DNA from: Hymenolepis diminuta
Lineage: Eukaryota > Platyhelminthes > Cestoda > Cyclophyllidea > Hymenolepididae
Assembly (NCBI GenBank): GCA_900708905.1
Contig: CAADRB010000012.1
Coordinates: 2,343,271 to 2,407,270 of the forward strand
Reading direction: 5' to 3'
DNA: 64,000 nucleotides
The translations under genes were made by a program, and so were the position numbers. Positions 25,640 to 51,513 of this stretch are shown one piece after another. Below the pieces are notes generated by a model. It worked only from the letters and a program-made list of their open reading frames with translations. It was not told where the DNA came from and ran no database searches. Every line of letters starts with the position of its first letter. Position 1 is the stretch's first letter.

Positions 25640-26770
25640 CATGGCAGACACTGCTATGACAAATGAAATGAAAAGACACTCGGTAGTAATGACTATAAAA
25701 GCGAAACATAGGAATTTAGAAGTTGCAAGATTTCCAAAGTCGCCACATCTTTCGTTCGCAAAGTTAGAAAGGAGCTACTGAATGAAAAGAATGGAGATAA
25801 ATTGGCCGCTGTGGGGAAGAGTAAACAGGAACATTGTCAACGCTCTGCTCACTCGCTCACTCACACTCACACTCAGAACACCTGAATTTGAGAGAAGAGT
25901 GCATGACATAAAGGGTGGAAACCCTGCAAAGTTAATGCGCGACATCTTACCAAACATCCCCAAGTGTCTGAAGGAACAAGGAATGTCCTTCAGAAGGAAG
26001 ACCTCGGATGCTAATCTCACACGTTCTTAGGTGAGGCCATCAGTTTATGTGGACAAAAACAACTCCAGAGAATTTTTGAATGTGTGCAAAATGACTTTTA
26101 AAGAAATTGAAGCCCCAGAAGAAGAGGAGTGTTTTTGGTGTCTGTCCCACGAAAAATACTCTCCCTAGGATGAAAAAGTCAATCGAAGAAATGATAGGTG
26201 GGTATGTGCAGGCGGACCCCACTGAAGTTCCAACTGTTATGCATATGCATGAAGTTTCCAACAACGGTGATGGCGTTCGATGTTGTCAGCAGTGAGGAAG
26301 GGACATATCATGACTCCTCAATTTTTTCCACGGAGCCATCGAGTCAATGCAGATGCAGTTGCCTATGTAGAGACTCTTCAAACAACAGTTAAGCTGCCTT
26401 GGATGGACAGCGTAGCCAATGGAAGACCCTCTCTTTCTTCCAACAAAATTTGGCTCCATCCCATAAGCCTCTCAAAATTCAGGATTGGATGTTTGAGAAT
26501 CTTCATCATCATGTCATGCCACACTAAACTTATGGCCGCCTCCCAAATCGCCAGACCTTAATCATTTGAATGTTATTACGTGTGGGGCGTGGTTGGAAAG
26601 GAAGTTAATAAGCATCCTCATAACACCAGATCCTCCTCTCTAATGGAAGCAATATCTTGGGCAATGGAGAACATCAATAATACAACCTGATTAAAGCTTG
26701 CAATCAGTCGCTGTTGGACTTAAATTGAGTGGGTGATAGAGGCTGACGGAGGATATATAGAATAAAACCA
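25640..26770 (+). pseudogene. Decayed Tc1/mariner-family transposon (mariner transposase pseudogene)
   Basis: Mariner transposase cuts and pastes the element through a DDE/D catalytic domain. Fragments appear in order but in shifting frames. About 25782-26030 holds an N-terminal helix-turn-helix-like part (TPEFERRVHDIKGGNPAKLM). About 26100-26230 holds remnants of the region around the first catalytic Asp (KVNRRNDRWVCA). About 26280-26560 holds FFPRSHRVNADA, YVETLQTTVKLPW and DSVANGRPS, then HKPLKIQDWMFENLHHHVMP and WPPPKSPDLNHL in neighbouring frames. About 26570-26750 holds YVWGVV-like and ACNQS remnants. Several frameshifts and stops make it non-functional. I could not define the terminal inverted repeats, so the ends are approximate. 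Confidence 0.8.
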
Positions 26771-26779
26771 AGGTCGATA

Positions 26780-27906
26780 TTATGTTGATTTATTTTGTAA
26801 TAAGAAATTGTAAGTTCCAACCATTAACAGTTTCACTTTCTGTTTTTTTAAAAGTGCGTAATGTGTCCTCAGATGCCTTACACACCCTGCATGAAAATAC
26901 AACCATTTGAAGAAAAAATTAGAGTAGCAGTGCAATTTCTTGAAAAAAAATTTGAAAGTGAAGTATGGTTGGAATGTCCATCTTACTAGGATAGTATCAA
27001 CTAAGGTATTGGCGTATTTTAACCACTTTCACATACTTGAACATAAAATGGAAATCTGACATAGTCAGTAGTTATATCCAAATTCTAGCCCAGTTGGTGA
27101 GTTCAATCTTTGCCAAAACTTTAACCAGTATCCAAAAAATCTTATAAATTAGGTAATATATTCATTTGACTTCATGGATAATTTGTATCCCTAAAGGCAC
27201 AGTTCATGGTATGATATATTGGAAAGAAAGGTCTTATGAAGTTGTAGATTTCGGTTAGGTTACTTTCGATCATTTCAAAACTTAAATTCATTAACTAGTA
27301 ATTATTATGGTAATAAATCATTTGCTTTCTAATGCTATATTTTATTTGAACCTTAGCGCTAACCAAAATTAAGATAAAGTTTCGCTTTCACTATGATTTT
27401 CTCTCATTCTACGTAAATTTCACAAATCGGTGACAATGGAAATATTACACCTGTTCAACATTGTGGATCTTAACAGCACCCTTTTAGATTTGATAGATAA
27501 AATGACAAAATAGCTTTTGATCGGTCAATTTGGAAGCCATGAGTATGTTCTTGATGTTATCCAAGCTTCTCACAATAAAGAAAATAATTTAGTAATGCTC
27601 CCTGGGCCAAGTAATTGAAAGGCCACTAATGATGTAATTAAAATGCGTTCCATTTGAGTGCTTCATCTAAGAAAGATGCAAATTACCCCATCACTGCACA
27701 AAATAATGATGACACCATTCCTCCTCATTGGTTCGTTGGGTCCAGGATACGCGCACAAGGTGAACTCTCTGTGTTCTATAGGCGCCACACAGCCAAAGGT
27801 GGTAGCACGAGTTAGAGCTGATAACCAAGTAATGCGTTGCTATGGCTGCACAAGGAAAACACTAATGAATATTGCTGCGTTATCCCGGACGTCCCCCAAA
27901 TTAACT
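26780..27906. other. Sequence between mariner relic and Gq exon 1A
   Basis: No gene seen. The last 250 bp are open in the frame of exon 1A back to 27658 and probably hold its 5' UTR and promoter. No TATA box stands out. Confidence 0.4.
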
Positions 27907-42186
<14,280 letters not shown>

Positions 42187-42835
42187 TCCTTTCCACTCTC
42201 CAAATAAAGTCTCCATTTCTCCACTCCGCCATATAAAGACGTGTGAAATTACTCTCTGTCTCTCATTCTCTTTTTTCCTCTACGCGATCTGTACAATCAA
42301 TCTCAAGACGACAATCAATAAATCGACGGGCGTGTGGTTCTCTCACGCGCTCACTTTACCCCCTTCCCTCACCGTAATCACATCTTTCCAAGATCAATCT
42401 CTCGCCTCTTGGATGTGATTTACTGTCCGCCAAGCAACCACACACAATACACACTAAACCTCCAAATCCCCTCCTCTACTTGTGTTTATTTTCTCTTCTT
42501 TCTGGCGTCTTTTTCTCTTATCTTTTATTCTCTCTGTCTCCTTTTAATTTGAAAGTTTTTCTCTTTTCTTTACTTTTCGTGTGATCCCGGCTCCCCAATT
42601 GAATTGCGCGTTAGACAACACACAACACACCGTATCCAAAATATCGAAAGCGAATTGATCTCTGTCTAAACGTGTACGCAAGTCGTCTGACCTTCTCCCT
42701 TTTCTCTTTCTCTTTTGCTGATGATGGAAAAGCTACACTAACGCTGTCTGATGATGTTTGGTGGTGATTATGTGTCTGTTGATGATGATAACGTGTTGAG
42801 GATGACAGTTTAGGTGGCAATATCATGTAATAAAT
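42187..42835 (+). other. Probable 3' UTR of the Gq alpha gene
   Basis: Pyrimidine-rich sequence directly after the stop codon, with AATAAA at 42203-42208, 42317-42322 and 42829-42834 as candidate polyadenylation signals. The first would give a very short 3' UTR. Confidence 0.5.
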
Positions 42836-42959
42836 TTGCTACTGTGAGATGGGTCTTCCTTCTTAGCTGACGACTTCTCAGTTATTGAGAAATCTGCATT
42901 TTATCCCCCTTTTAATCAGAAATAACAAATGACTCCCAAATCCAGATATAAAAATGTTT

Positions 42960-43140
42960 TCTAATGCTCCTCTTAGAGGGGTGGTATCATGAAGCCTCTC
43001 CATTGAGAAACTCGAGTTCTGCCACCCTCTGTGTGAGCTTAAATTAATTGGCGTCGTTGGCCAAATCGCTCAATGGGCATGACTTTGCAGATGATCACAT
43101 TAATCATTGCTCCATTGGTTTACAGAAGTAACTAACAAGG
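42960..43140 (+). repeat. Dispersed repeat R3, copy 1
   Basis: Resembles 62265-62410 in the same orientation: GGGGTGGTATCATG, then GAGTTCTGCCACC, then CAATGGGCATGACTTTGCAG and ACATTAATCATTGCT. The conserved ends and short length suggest a SINE-like or miniature element. Confidence 0.6.
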
Positions 43141-43915
43141 TCTCCTGTTCTCCTCATAAATCACTCTGGATGGCCTCACTTTCGGTTTCAAATCGGCAAT
43201 GGTGATGGACCTGAATTCTAGGCGTATTTGAAATCGAATTCGTTCTTTCAATTATAATTTAGGTTTGGTTGGTGTCGGACTTTGCTTTATTGTGTGTCGT
43301 ATCAGTGACTTCTCTATTTTATTTATTGATCAATAACTTCATAAATGAGATCTCGAGGTCTTAATCCCAGATAACGAACGCTTTTCTGGTTATCGAACCA
43401 CATTCTGAGTGAGATAGTTCGGCTGGATTAGGGCTTTTGCTTATTTAAACACATCAAATCCCTGAGCTGAAATTCCATCTTTTCTAATAATAATTCCATT
43501 TTTGCTAATGGTGTAAACGATTGTAGGGATTTCGAATGAATTTGCGTATAAGGTAATTTGGATCAGAAAGAATCAATTTCTGTTTATTTGGTTAATTAGT
43601 GCGTATATTCATCTTAAACCAAATGAAAAATGTCAGGCGCCAGAATCAGTTCAAATTCCGGCCTTTACTATTTGTACAAATTGCCTAGGTATTCGAATTC
43701 ATCTAACAGATTATTTTCGTCTAAATTTCGTAAGTTTGGGTAAGAGCCTCGACTGGGAACTCTATATAATTTATAAAATTAAGGTGGAGATTACAGCGAC
43801 AAAAAATCCTAATTAGCTGCGAATTCTATCCTCTAAACTGATAGTCATAGTCGTAGAATCGGCATCTCTACACCCAGTTAGGCTGTGTATGTGTATTAGA
43901 TTAGCAGAAAGTAGC
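43141..43915. other. Intergenic, no gene seen
   Basis: AT-rich, without coding or repeat features that I could support. Confidence 0.5.
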
Positions 43916-43919
43916 ATTA

Positions 43920-44200
43920 GAAGTAGCAGCAGTAAAGGAGGGACGATTATGATGATGATAATGCTGCTGCTGACGCTTTAAGCGCGCGCAACGCTTGTAG
44001 CACTGCGAATAGCTGCACGCGCGCCACCACCGCCGCACCATAACGTATCGATCGCCTCTCTTGGCCAGCTGTCCAGTTTACGCACGCTCAATCGCCATTG
44101 GCTCCTCAGGTCTCACGTATATGCGCGTACGGCTATTCGCGTGTTAATGCGCGAACTACTAAACTGGGATTTGTGTGGTGCTTTGGGCCTGTGTGTGACT
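43920..44200. promoter_or_regulatory. CpG-rich block, possible promoter
   Basis: In an AT-rich window this stretch is dense in CG dinucleotides (for example AAGCGCGCGCAACGCTT and GCACGCGCGCC), with short trinucleotide runs at its left edge and an inverted CCAAT box (CCATTGG) near 44095. Such a block can be an unmethylated promoter. No coding exon could be tied to it on either side, so a non-coding first exon of an unseen transcript is one option. Confidence 0.3.
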
Positions 44201-45996
44201 TGGGCTTTAGACGCTCCCTTAGTGAATTCGGACAACTTGGGTTGGGATTAAGGATCCATAGATATTCAAACTTAGGTACTCCTAAAATCAACTTAAATTT
44301 GAGATTAAATGATTTTCCAATAAGTCTTGTTGGGATTTTACACGGTGCTTAGCTTTTAAGGTAAATAAAAGTCGGGATTAAATAGGAGGAGAAGTAATCC
44401 AAAAGATAAAAATTTCGGACTGATTGCTTGGGCAGTTATTTGGTTAACTGGATGAAAATACTGCAGTTATTGTTCTGCTAAAATATTGCTTTTTTCAACT
44501 TTAGGTATTCTGATTTCATATGGAAATAAATATGGGTTTTGTTTCACTTGCGATTATTGATAAAATGGGGTCAATATTACTGTTAAGATAAACCATACAC
44601 ATAATGGCAAAATAGGTAATAAATACCTTATCGAAAAGTTAATTGGTAAAATTAAGCTGAAAATTACAAATTCGTGTTGATGTGTTTCTATTGTTAGCAT
44701 TATTTTTTAAAGTTTGAAGCCCCAATCGAAGATAAAAACAGATAAATAAGTGGGTTTATTTAAATTTGGCGAGTGACGTATTCGCTACATAACCCATATG
44801 ACTAATCCTGGGCTGTGGCTAATGCCTGAAGCGTGTATGCGATGGCAACAACCTGAGTGGCCAATTCGCTCGCGTCCTTGATTCGCTTGTTAATCCCCGA
44901 TTGACCTTAAAGCCAGGCCCACTTCGGCACTCGCACAATCTTCACTTTTGCTTTTACTATCCCTTTTAAAGCGGAATTCAATTATCTGACATTTAAGATT
45001 AGTCACTCTTTTTCTTCATACCTAGTTGAATATTATATGAGAACCTTGCCAATTCAGTTATAACACAAATATGAACGTGCGATCTGCATATTGTTGTTTT
45101 TAAGTTTGGTTTAGAACTCTGCCAAGCTTTCCCTACTTTATTTGAGCTAATCTTTTCCCAAATGGGTACACAAACACTTAGTGTTTGTCAATATTACGAA
45201 ATAATGGTTAACTCTAGGCCAAATTATACTATCGATTCTAAATTATAACTTCTACTGCTAAAATTTAAGTAACGTTAATTTATAATATTTACTTTAGATG
45301 GGTGGCGATATATGTGCCATCTGATTTAAAATCCTAAAAGTTTCTATTTATCCGAACTGACAGAGTGTCTTCCGAAGGATATCTAGGATAGACATACCAA
45401 TAACTCAAAAAAGAATTTCATTGATGACACTGGTACCTTAGAAAAAAAATGAGCCATTTGTAATAAACGAGAACTAAGTGATGAATCTACTTTGGTGCGA
45501 AAGGAGATCAGTAGAAGTAGGCAGCAGGAGTCTTGCTTAATTTAACTTTTGGATTCATTAGGTTTGTTCACCTTCTACTTAATGTGTATAGTTAATTGTA
45601 CCGTAGGCTTAAGCTTAAACGCTAGGATCTGAGCCATAGGTTCCAGAATGAGTTAACATCTATATTTTCTGATCTTATTGGATAGATGGCTAAATTAAGA
45701 TGCAGGTCAAGTAATCTCTCCCTTTCAGAATGACTACTTTCAAAAACGGTATCAAATTAATATGTCTCTAGATTCAAATGTATATTTCACCGAAAATTTC
45801 TGACGTTCGGATTGCAGTAAATATTGCTGAAATTTATTTGGATATTAGGGAAGTAAATCAAAACGAAATCTCATAGAAAATCGAGTTATTTAATGGTCAA
45901 TAGAGAGTGAAGCAAATTCGGAAATATCTCTTTCTAGGCTAATAAATTGGTATTTCCCATTTATATTATTTATACACTTTCAATGGATCCAGCTGT
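44201..45996. other. Intergenic, no gene seen
   Basis: Mostly AT-rich, with a second modest GC-richer patch near 44870-44940. No coding exon supported. Confidence 0.45.
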
Positions 45997-46239
45997 TTAA
46001 CAGCAGCATCGTCTGCAACCACCTGGGAAAATGAAAAAATTAATATCATGCTAATAAAAACAGAAAAAAATATTAATAAATTTTAGGCAAAAAGTTCGTA
46101 TTTTTTCAGTTTGAAAACAGCGGTTTCTGCAACAGTATTTGTATCCATCCCATCCGTTGCTACAGCTTCTACAACCCCAACTACTGTTGCCACAGCCTCT
46201 GCAGCCACCACATCCACAACCTCCGCAACATCTATCCAT
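45997..46239 (-). CDS. Tiny Cys/Gly-rich protein, two exons, intact
   Basis: Unrecognised family. Exon 1 (46239-46119) starts MDRCCGGCGCGGCRGCG and ends near YCCRNR. After a 96-bp intron, exon 2 (46022-45997, after TTTCCCAG) adds GCRRCCC and a stop. The joined product is 48 residues with 15 cysteines and many glycines, no signal peptide, two Trp and two Tyr. The composition recalls metallothioneins or structural Cys/Gly proteins. The donor at the aligned position is weak (GTTTTC); an alternative GTTGCA 15 bases upstream gives the same phase, and reading through the intron gives a 62-residue form. A broken relative at 51220-51513 shares the layout. A TATATG box lies about 75 bp upstream of the ATG. 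Confidence 0.55.
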
Positions 46240-49200
46240 TTCGTTGGGGATTTAGCTTGAAATTTTCACTTTCACTCTCTTGATTTACTTTACCTAATCA
46301 TCTCCCTCATATACCCTTAAAATGCGAAATCAATTGGAGTGAATTTCCATAACTTTCTGCAATTTACCATGGCCATCTCCTTAAGTGATTGGTTATTTGA
46401 ATGTTTTTTCTTAACGTCAGTCAATGAGATCGGTTAACTATTTATTCGCTGAGTATTAATAGGCACTAAAATATTTTCAATAATTGGAATTATACACCCG
46501 TGGCTCAAATAGAAGAATATATGTTAATTAATAATTAAGCCGTAAATTGATATTATGGAAATAAAGTATTTTGATACCCTGAACGGAATCCATAAAATTA
46601 TTTTTATGCTCATAACTTACCGTAACTTCGTATACATGCACTATTATTGGTTATAAAGGTAACCCATTAACTCTAGAATTCATATCTGAGCTCTGATAAT
46701 TAAGCCATTTGGTTAGTTACAGGTCCTCTTCTGTCTAATTTATGCTGGATCTGAGAAACAAACTGTAGCGTTTTAGTGCGAGTTTCAGTCTATCTACCCC
46801 AGTGCATATTCAACTCAAAGGTGTCTCTCTTCTTTCCCTTTCCCCTCCTGTGTCTAATGTTTATTTATTGCGCTTACCACATCCAGACCCTTTGACCTTG
46901 TGCATTCATGTGCTTGTTTCCTTTTCCATGACCCTATTTGTTGAGTCCCTTCCTCTCTCCCTTCCTTACCCTAGCAGCGTTTGTCCATCGATCGCACTTT
47001 AGCCATTACCTCTGCGTCTTGAAGAACAGGACTCGTAATCTTGGTATGTTTAACGTGATGCGCATCGTAGCATGTAAAATCTTGTCGCTAGAATTAAGAC
47101 CTGTCTCTGCCTCACAGCTGTTAATTACTTAATAAGGGGCTTAGGATATAGTAGTAATCATAGTCTACCTCAATAAACACCTAGCATTATTGCCAAGATC
47201 ATATCAGTGACTTCTTTCTAGTATGTACTGAGGGTAATCATCGACAAAGTCGAATACAAAACTCTGAATGTCATAGTCTGAAGGATAATGAATATTGAAT
47301 GAGGCGTTTGTTCAACAAAATCCATTAGTTTATTTCATTTTTCAGTCCACTAATGACTAAAAGCTGTTTTTTGGCTTTTCATAATTTCCTTCTCTGAGTT
47401 TGCATGCGATATGTAAGTCGTCAACTTCATTATAGATTGGTTATTGTTGATTTCTTCATTTAACCATCAGTTAAATACATGAGGAAATGTTTAAGAAACT
47501 CAATTAGTGGATTATGACTATTTTCTTTTAACAGTTACTGAGGAGTTACCCAGATAATTTCATAGTTGCCATCTTACAAGTCTCTAACTGAATCGCAAGG
47601 ACACAGGGAGTTGGATACTATGGAAGATCATTAATAGCAAATTACTGATAGTTAAACTTTCCAATTTTCAAATGTTGCTTAACTAAGTGATGGAGGTGCT
47701 ATCAGTTAATTGGAGGTTAGCATGAGCTAAATTATTGACGTACGTGGTCTATATGGTACCCAGGCAATTCTTCTTTCATAAAAATGACATCTATGATAAA
47801 TAATAGTAACAAAGTGTCATCTTTCAAGAGTACTTAGTCTTCATGTAAAAATTTGAATATGAAGTTCAACTTTCTCTTTAGCGACAAATAATTTAAAAGG
47901 TTCATTTATTAATAGGTCGCATTAAGAACAGAAAATGATGGAAAAAAGAATGTGTAACTTTCCTGTTCTTATACCTTAATAGAAGAGCCCATCGAAACTC
48001 AATGATTTCCTTTCGTGCATTTCAATATTCTCCACTTCGGAGTTGATTTCATTTCCCTCTGAAGGCCATAGTCATAAGAGCATTTGTTGGAATATACGAG
48101 CATTTTTTCTTTTTTCTTTTGTATTCTGTAGATCGGCCTTGAATTCGGAAGGATTGTAAGAAAACTTCTGATTGCAAAACCCAGAAGATTGGATGCATGG
48201 TCCATCTCTTCTTTACAAACTAGTTATATCCACCAAGAGTTTTCTTTACGCTAACAGAGTTCACTGGCTTTTGAGTAACAGTTAGCAATGGTTTTTCCCA
48301 AATTATCATTTTTTACACTTTAAGCTTGAACATCCAATTTCGCATATCGAAAATTGCATGTACACTTAGAATAAGTAGTTATTCTATTCACTGAATGAGC
48401 TCCATTAAATCGAGGAGTAACCAAATTTTCGCCTTCTTCATTTGACTCAAATTCCTGTTTTTAATATTTAGTAACTCCATTGCATTCTCTGCAAAATTCT
48501 AGCTGTGTTAATGCACTTTATCATGAGAAATAGTAAAATGTGTGAGGACTAACGCTAGATACTATATCATTTTAAGAACTGATTTAATGAGTAGAATTTC
48601 ATTTGATATACGATAGTATGAATGCTCGAAGATGCAAACATGTGCTATCTAGCAATATCCCCATATCCTAAATAGTACTCATTTAATTAAGTATTATGTT
48701 TAGGGTTCTTTTGTGGACATTGATTATGAATTGCTCAAAGTTAAATTGACGAATTAGCTTCCATTTTAATAAGTGCTAGGGGATACATTAATTACTTATT
48801 TAATACTTCGGAGAGTTTCTCTCTAAAATACTCGAAAAATTTGAAAAAACTAAAATTTTATTAGGAATCCCTGAAAGTTTACATGACTGAACATTTTCAA
48901 GTTAAATAAAACTTGTAATGTAAGGGAGTCGAAGTGGCCAGCATTTTGTTTCTAAATTAAGAAAAGAAACGGCAAATATTTATTTGATTTCATCATTTTG
49001 TGAGAAGAATCATAAATGAATAAATTGTGAGGTCTAATCTCAAAGAACTTCGTTTTAAGGCGACGAAATATTACGCTTTTAATGACGTGTGAATGTTCGT
49101 AGAAAAAAAATTATACATTTTACATTGTATTAAAAGTGGTTTCATATTCCCAATTTGCGGTTGTTTCAAATCTCACAAATTTTCACATGCGATTTTATCG

Positions 49201-49400
49201 TTACCTATCCCCGATTCCGTTTCCAATCAGTCTTCTGAATGTTTTAAGAAGAAATCTAAGCCTTAATGATTACTTAACAAAATACAATGGGCACTATTAT
49301 TTCTCATTTGAACTGGGTAATGAACAGGAGGAAATTTCAAACTCTAAGGGCTCAATTCTACTTTCTGCTCTTCTAAGCGTAGGTACTTAAAATCATACAT
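46240..49400. other. Intergenic, no assigned gene
   Basis: AT-rich. Open frames at 46802-47132 (plus) and 47999-48205 (minus) lack family similarity and splice support. Confidence 0.5.
46309..46317 (-). promoter_or_regulatory. TATA-like box of the minus-strand Cys/Gly gene
   Basis: GGGTATATG on the minus strand, about 75 bp before the ATG at 46239. Its position corresponds to the TATATAAAG found 72 bp before the ATG of the plus-strand relative. Confidence 0.4.
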
Positions 49401-49404
49401 TATA

Positions 49405-49660
49405 TCCCCGATAGCACAATAGTTAAGATGCTCGTCTTCAAAGTTAGAGGTTGTGGATTCGATGTCTATCAGTGCACTTTCAGTGAATGGTAAGACTAAC
49501 CACTGGATGTCAGATAGGCACAGAATTCAAGTTTCTAACCATAGAGGCTCCTTGATGTTGTCCACCTAACTAAAATTAACAGATGGGTGAGTGTTGGAAT
49601 TGGATGTGAGAATAAAATTAATTTATGGAGTTTAGACTTTGTTGGTAGGCCTTATTCAGG
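49405..49660 (+). repeat. tRNA-derived SINE candidate
   Basis: The head 49410-49470 is tRNA-like: GATAG and CTATC can pair as an acceptor stem, TAGCACAATAGTTAAG resembles polymerase III box A, and GGATTCGATGTC at 49455-49466 resembles box B with 43 bp spacing. A non-tRNA body of about 190 bp follows. This is the usual architecture of a SINE; the 3' limit is uncertain. Confidence 0.4.
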
Positions 49661-51147
49661 TGATCAGATACACGAAAGCAATAGCAAAAATAAATATTTA
49701 ACAAATTAAGATATTAAAAAAAACAATTTACTTTAATTAAAACACTTCGAGTGAAAAAATAATCTTAAGTGTTCCTAGAAACAGTCAATATTCGAAAACG
49801 GTGAATGGTTTGAAACATTAGGAAACTATAGATGATAATTAGGGCCTAAATCCGTTTTTGGTAAAATGCCATGATGAATACTTGAGAGTTAAAATAGAAG
49901 ATCTCTGACATAAATCGGTTTGGCCTTGACGGGAAATGGTAGTCCAAATTCTATGAATCATTTTTGACTAGCAATAACTCACAGTTTTTCTGCACCGCTC
50001 GTGCAAATGTAGGATTTCTCTTTCTTAATCGACGGGAAACACGTAACCGCCCTATTAATTGTAAAATGGATAGTATTTAAGAATGATATATATTGACCAA
50101 GAGCGGCATCAGGTGAAAAATATTCCTGCAACTTCTTTACAATCAGTCCAATTCGATTTCTGGATCCGGTGTACAAGCGAAAAAATATAGTAAATGAACT
50201 TAATATTAAATGCATTGGTTACCAAGTACACTAGCATGTACATTTTGTGCGTTTACTTTTATGAGATCATGTTGGAGATTTTCAGTAACAGCTGGCAGTA
50301 TAAGCACCTGCTCTAAGAGAAGATAAAGGTGCTGACATAATGATCCATAGAAAGTCAACTAATTTATTGATTCGTTGTTATAAAAGATTAAGAGTTCTTT
50401 AATGACATTCTAACCGACGCAGATGATGATCCAACTGATATAAACGTACTTAAATATAAATAATACTGATGTATTACTGTTGGAAAAGAAGAATTACTAA
50501 GTTGTTAACTAAAATTTGCCTTCAAACCGCCCAAAAAGCCTTAAATGGCACCTGGAAATATATTTTAATCTAAAAAACAATGTTAAGTCCGTTGACCTAA
50601 TTTTGTAAAAAAACCTGATTTGCACGGTTAAATGAAGCGAGTCTATATTACCTCCTTCAAATATTTGACAGACGTTACCTTTTCAGCTGCAATTTCTGTG
50701 TGATGCAATCAATTTCACTAACAAAAAGAGCCAGGGCATAAATGAACGGGAAAATAAAAGTTTCGTAATCGGATTGACAATAAGTTAACGTCTTTTCCTC
50801 AAAAACGAGTGCTGAAAATACTTTCTTTTAACGGATTTTAAAATTGTCAACGTGGAACTTTCAAAAGTTGAGGGCCTATCAATCGTTTTCCTCCCTCTAT
50901 TTACAATCGCAATTTTCACTATCACACTAAGATGAGATGGGATGGAGGTTTTTTTCTGTAGAGTATATGATTATTAGTTAGGCCATGCCATGCTCGATTT
51001 TAATGAATTCAATTGTGATAATTTGCATTTCTGTAATTCAAATTGATGGAAATAGTTTAGAATTGATGTGAAAGAGCCATATAAATTTAGAACTAGCGTT
51101 CAATCACACATTACGATTTGCCAAACAAAAAGTGCTCGTATTGAGGA
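49661..51147. other. Intergenic, no gene seen
   Basis: AT-rich; nothing further supported. Confidence 0.5.
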
Positions 51148-51156
51148 TATATAAAG
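51148..51156 (+). promoter_or_regulatory. TATA box of the plus-strand Cys/Gly relative
   Basis: TATATAAAG, 72 bp upstream of the ATG at 51220. A strong match that survives although the gene body is broken. Confidence 0.5.
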
Positions 51157-51219
51157 ATTACAGCCGGTAGAGTTTAATCAGAACGTTTCAAGCAAGAAAA
51201 TAAAAAAATCAATAACAAA

Positions 51220-51513
51220 ATGGGTTGGGGGTTGTGAACGCGGATGTGGCGATTGCGGCTCTAGATGAGGAGGTTGATGCAGGGGATACGGTTGCGGCGG
51301 ATGTGGAAGTAACAATTGCTGCCCCAGTTATTGCAAAACCTACCGTGAGTTAGGTTTTAAATTAAAACCTCAACATTCTTCTAAATTATTGTGGTGAAAT
51401 TACTTAAATATTAAATATTAATAAATAAACTGCTTTTAGTTCAAGGTCGACGAAACTGCTGTAATAACTGGTGGTGTAAACAAAATTTCCATTGCGATAT
51501 TTCGTTTTTATGA
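51220..51513 (+). pseudogene. Broken Cys/Gly-rich paralogue, two exons
   Basis: From the ATG at 51220 a G-run puts the frame off by one base. In the shifted frame exon 1 reads GCERGCGDCGSR, then two TGA stops around Gly-Gly, then CRGYGCGGCGSNNCCPSYC, ending at a consensus GTGAGT donor (exon end 51344). A 95-bp intron follows. Exon 2 (51440-51513) continues in the matching phase with QGRRNCCNNWWCKQN and a stop. Splice sites and TATA box are intact but the frameshift and two stops prevent a full product. It aligns with the minus-strand gene at 45997-46239, including TTTCAAGC shortly before each ATG. Confidence 0.55.

Noticed and set aside
42334..42552. 72-residue ORF after the Gq stop codon
   Set aside because: Lies in pyrimidine-rich 3' UTR; low-complexity translation.
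42611..42826. 71-residue minus-strand ORF
   Set aside because: Antisense to the Gq 3' UTR and built from GATGATG-type simple sequence.
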